Shown here: positions 5,560 to 9,880 of the stretch, in pieces
How positions within the stretch are numbered: position 1 is the first letter of the stretch
Layout: each line of letters begins with the position of its first letter
Assembly: GCA_002421565.1 (NCBI GenBank)
Contig: DIKC01000184.1
Coordinates: 1 to 9,880, forward strand
Length of the DNA: 9,880 nt
Origin: Desulfobulbaceae bacterium UBA5628
Lineage (GTDB): Bacteria; Desulfobacterota; Desulfobulbia; Desulfobulbales; Desulfurivibrionaceae
Direction: 5' to 3'
The notes under the pieces: model-generated
Databases searched by the model: none
What the model saw: the letters and a program-made list of their open reading frames with translations, nothing else
What the model was told of the DNA's origin: nothing
Program-made: the position numbers and the translations under genes

Positions 5560-5954
5560 GAGCCGGATTCGGCCTCCGGCCGAAATGTCAGGGTCCGCTC
5601 CCGTCCCTGAATCGTATAATTTATACCCATCGCCGCGGAGAAACCGTTGTGATTCCAACTCACCACCTGCTCGGGAAAAGCGAGAAAGGCGAAAGAGACC
5701 ACCTCCTCTTGGGCCGGGGTGAGCACCATCCGGTCGCTGAAATGAAGAGTTACTTCTCGCTGCCGGAAAAAAGCGCGGTAAGCGGCCCGTTCCGTCAATT
5801 CGAGCAAAGCGCGCTCTTCGGCATCGGCCCGGTAATTATCAAGGGAATGATAGAGCCGGGGGGTGACCGTGGTCATGGTCAATCCGACCAGCACCATGAC
5901 CACGAGCAATTCCAGCAGAGTGAAGCCGGCCCGGCCGGCAGGTAACCAGCGCAT
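5556..5954 (-). CDS. gspH: GspH, minor pseudopilin
   Basis: This 132-residue protein has a 10-residue basic leader (MRWLPAGRAG), then mature F-T-L-L-E with Glu at +5 and a hydrophobic helix. The mid part carries R-A-x-L-L-E-L-T-E-R-A-A-Y-R-A-F and then beta-rich sequence (REVTLHF; RTLTFRP), as expected for the GspH/FimT-type domain. GspH is the minor pseudopilin thought to join the tip complex to the GspG shaft. A TTG codon lies directly before the ATG in frame, but I prefer ATG 5952-5954, which has GGGAAAG about 7 bases upstream. The stop overlaps the start of gspI. GspH and GspG-like pseudopilins are similar at the N-terminus; position and the lack of the GspG C-terminal motifs decide for GspH. 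Confidence 0.88.
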   Translation of the reverse strand: MRWLPAGRAGFTLLELLVVMVLVGLTMTTVTPRLYHSLDNYRADAEERALLELTERAAYRAFFRQREVTLHFSDRMVLTPAQEEVVSFAFLAFPEQVVSWNHNGFSAAMGINYTIQGRERTLTFRPEAESGS

Positions 5955-5969
5955 CAAAGGCTTTCCCGG

Positions 5970-7187
5970 TCAAAAATCAATCTGTTGCAAAGAAACGGTG
6001 CTGAGCAGCATGATAATCACGATGGCCCCGACCATCAGCCCCATGAGCAGGATCAGGAGCGGTTCGAGCAGGGAAACCAGGCCGCTCAAGCGACGTTCGT
6101 ATTCGGCTTTGGTCCGCTGCTCCATATCCCGGAACACCTCCGGCAGACTGCCGGCCTGCTCGCCCACCTCCACCACCCCGGCGTAAATTTCGGGCAAAAA
6201 GCCGGTCTTGCCCAAGGCCTGGCTCAACTTGCCGCCATGCTTGACCTCATCCCGGACAGTCAGCAAAGTCCGACGGATAAAACTATTACCCACGGCCCTG
6301 ATTGAATAGTTGAGGGCGTCCACCAGCAGCACCCCGCTTTGCAGGAGCAGGGCCATCGATGAACTGAAGCGTAAATTTTCCAGAGTGTACGCCAAGCGCC
6401 GGGTAACCGGCAGCTTGAGCATCAGTTGATCGAGAAATTCCCGGCTGGCCGGGTTGGCGGCCAAACGGGCCAGCGCAAAAGGCAACAGCGGCGCCGCCAG
6501 ATAAAAAAACCACTGAAAACGAACAAAAAAGCGGCTGACCGCGAGCAGGATCCCGGTATAGACCGGAACCTCGTCCAGCCGGGAAAACAGGGTCTCGAAC
6601 CGGGGAATGATGAAATTGAAAATAAAAATTACCGCCAACACGCAGACCGTGAGAATAACCGCCGGATAAATCATGGCCTGGGTAGTTCTGGCGCGGAGCT
6701 CCTTACGAAAGGCCAGATTGCCGGCCAGTTCCGAGAATATTTCCGGCAAGCGGCCGCTGGCCTCGCCGACCTCAACCACGCTGACGTAAAGGGGATCGAA
6801 AATCTCCCGCTGTTTCGCCAAAGCGGCCGCCAGGGAAGCCCCGGCCCGAACTTCCTCGTGGACCCGTTCCAGCCCGCGGGACAGAATTTTATTGGTCACC
6901 GCTTTCCGGGCGGTGGCCAGCGCCTGATCGATCTTGATCCCGTTTTTCAGCAAAAGCGCCATCTGGGAGGTAAAAATCTCCAGTTCGGCGAGACCGGGAC
7001 GATGGCCCCCGAAAAAGACGGCAAGGATGGCGTCCCGTTGCGAGGTCTCGATCAGGGGCACAATGCTGACCGGCAATAAGCCTTGATCCTTGAGCTTGCC
7101 TCTGGCCGCCTCGCCGCTCAAGGAAGAAATCTCACCCTCATGACGAGCCCCGGCCGCATCATAGGCGATGTAGCTGAAACGCTTCAT
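5970..7187 (-). CDS. gspF: GspF, polytopic inner-membrane platform protein of the T2SS
   Basis: This 405-residue protein, of typical family length, has two homologous T2SSF domains (about 70-195 and 270-395). The duplication is visible directly: V-E-V-G-E-A-S-G-R-L-P-E-I-F (138-151) and V-E-V-G-E-Q-A-G-S-L-P-E-V-F (339-352). Three membrane segments lie near 171-195, 217-242 and 374-398. The cytoplasmic domains contact GspE and GspL, and GspF is thought to convert GspE's ATP-driven motion into pseudopilin extraction. ATG 7185-7187 overlaps the gspE stop as ATGA and no clear ribosome binding site is seen, so translation is probably coupled to gspE. The start M-K-R-F-S-Y-x-A-Y-D is the standard GspF N-terminus. 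Confidence 0.97.
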   Translation of the reverse strand: MKRFSYIAYDAAGARHEGEISSLSGEAARGKLKDQGLLPVSIVPLIETSQRDAILAVFFGGHRPGLAELEIFTSQMALLLKNGIKIDQALATARKAVTNKILSRGLERVHEEVRAGASLAAALAKQREIFDPLYVSVVEVGEASGRLPEIFSELAGNLAFRKELRARTTQAMIYPAVILTVCVLAVIFIFNFIIPRFETLFSRLDEVPVYTGILLAVSRFFVRFQWFFYLAAPLLPFALARLAANPASREFLDQLMLKLPVTRRLAYTLENLRFSSSMALLLQSGVLLVDALNYSIRAVGNSFIRRTLLTVRDEVKHGGKLSQALGKTGFLPEIYAGVVEVGEQAGSLPEVFRDMEQRTKAEYERRLSGLVSLLEPLLILLMGLMVGAIVIIMLLSTVSLQQIDF

Positions 7188-8875
7188 GTCGCGGTGACCC
7201 GCAGCACTTCATCCAGGGAGGTGGTTCCTTCCAGATATTTCAGCAAGCCGTCCTCGGCCAGGGATCGGATATTGTTGGCAACCATGTATTCCCTGGCTCG
7301 CAAAGGAAAATCGCCGTTTTTTGGCAGCGCCTTAATCTCCGGGGTACAGCGCAGATACTCCATGATCCCCACCCGGCCACGGTAACCGGTCTGGTTGCAG
7401 GCCGGGCAGCCCACCGCCTCTCTGGGGCTTACCCCTGGCAACTTATAACGATTAATCAGTTCATCCAGGCGGTAGGTAGCGGCGATGGCCGGATCAAGGG
7501 CAACGGCGCGGGCGCACTGATCACACAGTTTGCGAACCAGGCGCTGGGCAATAACCGAAATAAGGGCGGAATTGATCAGATATTCCTCCACCCCCAGGTC
7601 AATCAGCCGGGTATAGGTGGTAGGAGCGTCGTTGGTATGGAGGGTGGAAAAAACCAGATGGCCGGTGAGGGAGGACTGCATGGCGGTACGGGCGGTTTCC
7701 GGGTCGCGGATTTCGCCGACCATGATCACGTCCGGATCCTGGCGGAGGATACTGCGCAGGGCCTTGGCAAAATCATAGCCGATTTCGGGATGGACGTGGA
7801 TCTGGTTGATCCCCTCCAGGCGATATTCGACCGGGTCTTCAATGGTGATTATCTTTTTATCTTCGCTGTTGATCGAATTGAGACAGGAATAAAGGGTGGT
7901 GGACTTGCCGCTGCCGGTGGGACCGGTGAGCAGAATCACCCCGGCGGTTTTACGAATGTCTTCCTGAAGAAAAGCGATCAGGTCCGGTTCCAGGCCAAGA
8001 TGGTCGAGCTTATAGGTAATCGATTCCTTAATCAGAAAACGCAGCACCAGGCTTTCACCTTCGGCCAGAGGCAGGGTGGAAACCCGGATATCGAGATCCT
8101 TGGAAGCGGCCTTCATGGAAATCTGGCCGTCCTGGGGCCGACGGCGCTCGGCGATATCAAGACCAGCCAGAATCTTGATCCGGGAAGCAACCGGCAACTG
8201 CATGTTTAAAGGAAGGAAATCGACATCATGGAGCATACCGTCGATCCGCAGGCGAATCCGATACATATTTTTGTATGGCTCGCAGTGCAAATCCGAGGCG
8301 CCCCGCAGCACGGCCCGGGAAATAAGCCGGTTGACCAGATTGACGATGGGCGCCTCCGAGGCCAGTTCCCGCAGCTTATCAAGCTCGTTCTCGCTCAGGT
8401 CAAGATCGCCCAAGATGTCATCCCGGCCCATTGCCGCCAGTTCGTATTCAGCCTGCAAGTCTCTGAATCTGCTCTCGGAAACCAACCAGGAACGCCAGGT
8501 GATTCGCTGATCCCGCAGATACTGCGACACTTCGGAATCAAGGGGATCGACCACCGCAAAGGACAGCAAGTTTTCGCTGACCTGCAGGGGAAGCCATTTA
8601 CGCTTGAGCAAAAAAGGCAGATTCAACGAGGGGCAACTAGCCAGACCGGCAAAATCAGGGGGTGGGGCGGCCTCATCGAGGATAGGCAGGCCAAGTTGAC
8701 CGGCCAGGGCGGCGACCAGGGTCTCTTCGCCGATGATCCCCATGTTGACCAGGATAGCGCCCAGGCGACCGCCGTATTTGTCCTGAAAGGCCAAGGCGCG
8801 TTCGATATCCGGGGCCGCGACGCCATGATCGCGGGCAAGTAACTGTCCCAGCATTATAGGGGTTGCCATGCTCAT
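7184..8875 (-). CDS. gspE: GspE, cytoplasmic secretion ATPase of the T2SS
   Basis: This 563-residue ATPase starts with an MshEN/T2SSE_N-type domain (about 8-65), followed by a linker that should meet GspL. The catalytic core shows Walker A G318-PTGSGKST, the aspartate box at I-I-T-I-E-D-P-V-E (about 342-350), Walker B with D-P-D-V-I-M-V-G-E-I-R-D (380-391), and the histidine box T-G-H-L...T-L-H-T-N-D (404-416). The C-terminal zinc module is complete: C451-x2-C454 and C490-x2-C493. GspE hydrolyses ATP on the cytoplasmic side to drive pseudopilus assembly. ATG 8873-8875 overlaps the gspG stop as ATGA; a second ATG two codons on (Met3) is an equally possible start. Length is usual. PilB-type ATPases are close relatives, but the surrounding gsp genes decide. 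Confidence 0.97.
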   Translation of the reverse strand: MSMATPIMLGQLLARDHGVAAPDIERALAFQDKYGGRLGAILVNMGIIGEETLVAALAGQLGLPILDEAAPPPDFAGLASCPSLNLPFLLKRKWLPLQVSENLLSFAVVDPLDSEVSQYLRDQRITWRSWLVSESRFRDLQAEYELAAMGRDDILGDLDLSENELDKLRELASEAPIVNLVNRLISRAVLRGASDLHCEPYKNMYRIRLRIDGMLHDVDFLPLNMQLPVASRIKILAGLDIAERRRPQDGQISMKAASKDLDIRVSTLPLAEGESLVLRFLIKESITYKLDHLGLEPDLIAFLQEDIRKTAGVILLTGPTGSGKSTTLYSCLNSINSEDKKIITIEDPVEYRLEGINQIHVHPEIGYDFAKALRSILRQDPDVIMVGEIRDPETARTAMQSSLTGHLVFSTLHTNDAPTTYTRLIDLGVEEYLINSALISVIAQRLVRKLCDQCARAVALDPAIAATYRLDELINRYKLPGVSPREAVGCPACNQTGYRGRVGIMEYLRCTPEIKALPKNGDFPLRAREYMVANNIRSLAEDGLLKYLEGTTSLDEVLRVTAT

Positions 8876-9300
8876 AAAGGGGGAAGAAATCCCAAATCGG
8901 CATTGATTCCCTCGCCGCCCGGCTGCCCATCGGCGCCCAGGGAATAGAGGGCAAAGGGACGGCCGTCACGGCCGGGAGTGGTATATTTATAGGGGATTCC
9001 CCACGGATCCTGGGGAATCTGCTCATCCAGATAAGGCCCGCGCCAAAGAGAACGCAACCGCTCGTCGGCCGGGGGATCAAACAACATCCGCACCCCTTCT
9101 TCCTCGGTGGGGAAACGGCCGATGTCCAGACGCATGGTTTCCAGGGCTCCCTTCATGATCCGAACCTGGACCTCGGCGGTTCGGACCTTGGAGTCATCCA
9201 CCCGGGAAAACAGTCGCGGCCCGATCAAGCCGGCCAGCAGGCCGATGATCACCATGACCACCAACATTTCCACCAGGGTAAAACCGGCTGGTCCTTTCAT
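8872..9300 (-). CDS. gspG: GspG, major pseudopilin of the T2SS
   Basis: This 142-residue protein has a 6-residue leader (MKGPAG) before mature F-T-L-V-E with Glu at +5 (E11) and a long hydrophobic helix, then GspG-specific sequence. I see G61-R-F-P-T-E-E-E-G, P89-Y-L, D98-P-W-G, Y104-x-Y-x-x-P-G and the calcium-loop region S120-L-G-A-D-G followed by GG. GspG polymerises into the pseudopilus after prepilin peptidase processing; the peptidase gene is not in the window. It is the first gene of the secretion block, ahead of gspE, and has the best ribosome binding site of the T2SS genes, fitting its need for high expression. The ATG is at 9298-9300. Confidence 0.97.
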   Translation of the reverse strand: MKGPAGFTLVEMLVVMVIIGLLAGLIGPRLFSRVDDSKVRTAEVQVRIMKGALETMRLDIGRFPTEEEGVRMLFDPPADERLRSLWRGPYLDEQIPQDPWGIPYKYTTPGRDGRPFALYSLGADGQPGGEGINADLGFLPPL

Positions 9301-9305
9301 TTCAT

Positions 9306-9310
9306 CTCCT
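9306..9310 (-). promoter_or_regulatory. Ribosome binding site of gspG
   Basis: The minus strand reads AGGAG, 5 bases before ATG 9298-9300, after a purine-rich GGGGAAA. It is a near-ideal site and fixes the gspG start. Confidence 0.8.
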
Positions 9311-9326
9311 TTTCCCCAACGACCAG

Positions 9327-9341
9327 GCGATCATGCGATCA
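9327..9341. repeat. Short tandem direct repeat in the gspG leader
   Basis: GCGATCA occurs twice (9327-9333 and 9335-9341) with one base between, a period of 8. It lies between the promoter candidate and the gspG ribosome binding site. It could be half-sites of a regulator, but a 7-base repeat can arise by chance. Confidence 0.35.
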
Positions 9342-9364
9342 AGGTACGCTACCGCCGTTTGAGA

Positions 9365-9376
9365 GAACTTAAGTTC
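9365..9376. promoter_or_regulatory. 12-bp perfect palindrome, possible operator
   Basis: GAACTTAAGTTC is a perfect 12-bp inverted repeat with no spacer, in the non-coding stretch between pepA and gspG. It lies about 20 bases downstream of the promoter candidate, where a bound repressor could block transcription. No regulator family can be named from it. Confidence 0.35.
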
Positions 9377-9395
9377 ATCATCGAACCAACTGTTT

Positions 9396-9424
9396 TTCTT
9401 ACAATTTTTCACAAAGCGCGTCAA
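9396..9424 (-). promoter_or_regulatory. Candidate promoter of the T2SS operon
   Basis: On the minus strand, TTGACG (9419-9424) matches five of six -35 positions. After 17 bases comes TAAGAA (9396-9401), a poor -10 with three of six matches; TGTAAG at 9398-9403 is better but with a 15-base spacer. The spacer is AT-rich, unlike the coding DNA around it. No terminator hairpin is seen after pepA, so read-through from pepA may also supply the operon. Confidence 0.33.
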
Positions 9425-9440
9425 GGGCATTTATTCCTGA

Positions 9441-9880
9441 TTAACGCCAGGCGCGGATCAGTTCCACCAGGGTGCGAACCCCGACTCCGGACGGCCCCTT
9501 GGGGACATAGGACTTTTCGCTGAAATTCCAGGCAGTGCCGGCAATATCGAGGTGAACCCAAGGGGTTTTGCCGACAAACTCCTGGAGAAAAGCGGCCCCC
9601 AGAATAGCCCCGGCGTCGCGCTTATCCACGTTTTTTAAATCCGCCACCTTGGATTTGAGTTGTTTGCTGTATTCCGGGGCCAGGGGCAGCCGCCAGAGGG
9701 GCTCACCGGCCCGCTCACCGGCCGCCAGCACCTTGGCGCACAATTCGTCGTCATTGCCCAGCAGGCCGGTGCGATGATGGCCAAGGGCGATGATTACCGC
9801 CCCGGTCAGGGTGGCGAGGTCGATCACCGCCGCGGGTTTGAATTTTTCGATCCCGTAGGCCAGGGCATCGGCCACGATCA
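9441..9880 (-). CDS. pepA: Leucyl aminopeptidase (M17 family), C-terminal part
   Basis: About 145 C-terminal residues are present; the N-terminus and the metal-binding N-T-D-A-E-G-R motif lie beyond the right edge, the frame entering just after it with V-A-D-A-L-A-Y. The visible part follows the M17 family closely: V-I-D-L-A-T-L-T-G-A, A-L-G-H-H-R-T-G-L, W-R-L-P-L, D-L-K-N-V, G-A-I-L-G-A-A-F-L and W-V-H-L-D-I-A-G-T-A-W. These cytoplasmic hexameric enzymes use two metal ions to remove N-terminal residues from peptides. It has no known part in secretion; the neighbourhood may simply reflect shared transcription. The stop is TAA 9441-9443, 140 bases before gspG. Confidence 0.96.
   Translation of the reverse strand, partial: IVADALAYGIEKFKPAAVIDLATLTGAVIIALGHHRTGLLGNDDELCAKVLAAGERAGEPLWRLPLAPEYSKQLKSKVADLKNVDKRDAGAILGAAFLQEFVGKTPWVHLDIAGTAWNFSEKSYVPKGPSGVGVRTLVELIRAWR

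Noticed and set aside
9301..9440. Rho-independent terminator after pepA.
   Set aside because: The only hairpins are very short (for example a 4-bp GGTA/TACC stem) and no U-run follows a stable GC stem.

Overview
The window is one block of genes on the minus strand, read from high to low coordinates. It carries nearly a whole type II secretion system (T2SS) operon behind the 3' end of an M17 leucyl aminopeptidase gene. The order is pepA (partial), gspG, gspE, gspF, gspH, gspI, gspJ, gspK, gspL, gspM, mntA, hepT, gspC, a TIGR02574-type antitoxin gene, a parE/relE-type toxin gene, then a lipoprotein start that is most likely gspD and runs off the left edge. The T2SS genes are GC-rich. The gene order, with gspC and gspD last, the short GspC, the PilO-like GspM and the lipoprotein secretin suggest a Gram-negative bacterium of the former deltaproteobacteria (Desulfobacterota-like). 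That placement is inference and not firm.

Region by region: 9441-9880 is the C-terminal part of PepA. 9301-9440 is the only sizeable gap; it holds a weak promoter candidate, a 12-base palindrome and the gspG ribosome binding site. 5122-9300 encodes the major pseudopilin GspG, the ATPase GspE, the platform protein GspF and minor pseudopilins GspH and GspI. 1851-5146 encodes minor pseudopilins GspJ and GspK and the assembly proteins GspL and GspM. 1226-1854 is an MntA/HepT toxin-antitoxin pair. 759-1229 is gspC. 230-743 is a second, unrelated toxin-antitoxin pair. 1-189 is the start of the secretin gene. No stretch over 300 bases lacks a gene.

Most junctions are stop/start overlaps (often ATGA), so translation is tightly coupled. 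GspE powers GspF and the GspL/M platform to assemble a GspG pseudopilus tipped by GspH, I, J and K. GspC links the inner-membrane platform to the secretin GspD. No prepilin peptidase gene lies in the window.

The main surprise is that two toxin-antitoxin cassettes sit inside this operon, one on each side of gspC. Both are about 49% GC by hand count, against roughly 67-72% in sampled 60-base lines of gspM, gspL and gspC. The mntA-hepT cassette is flanked by a perfect 18-bp direct repeat made of the gspC start region. Removing one repeat copy and the cassette would rebuild an ATGA overlap between gspM and gspC, so the insertion is effectively scarless and preserves translational coupling.
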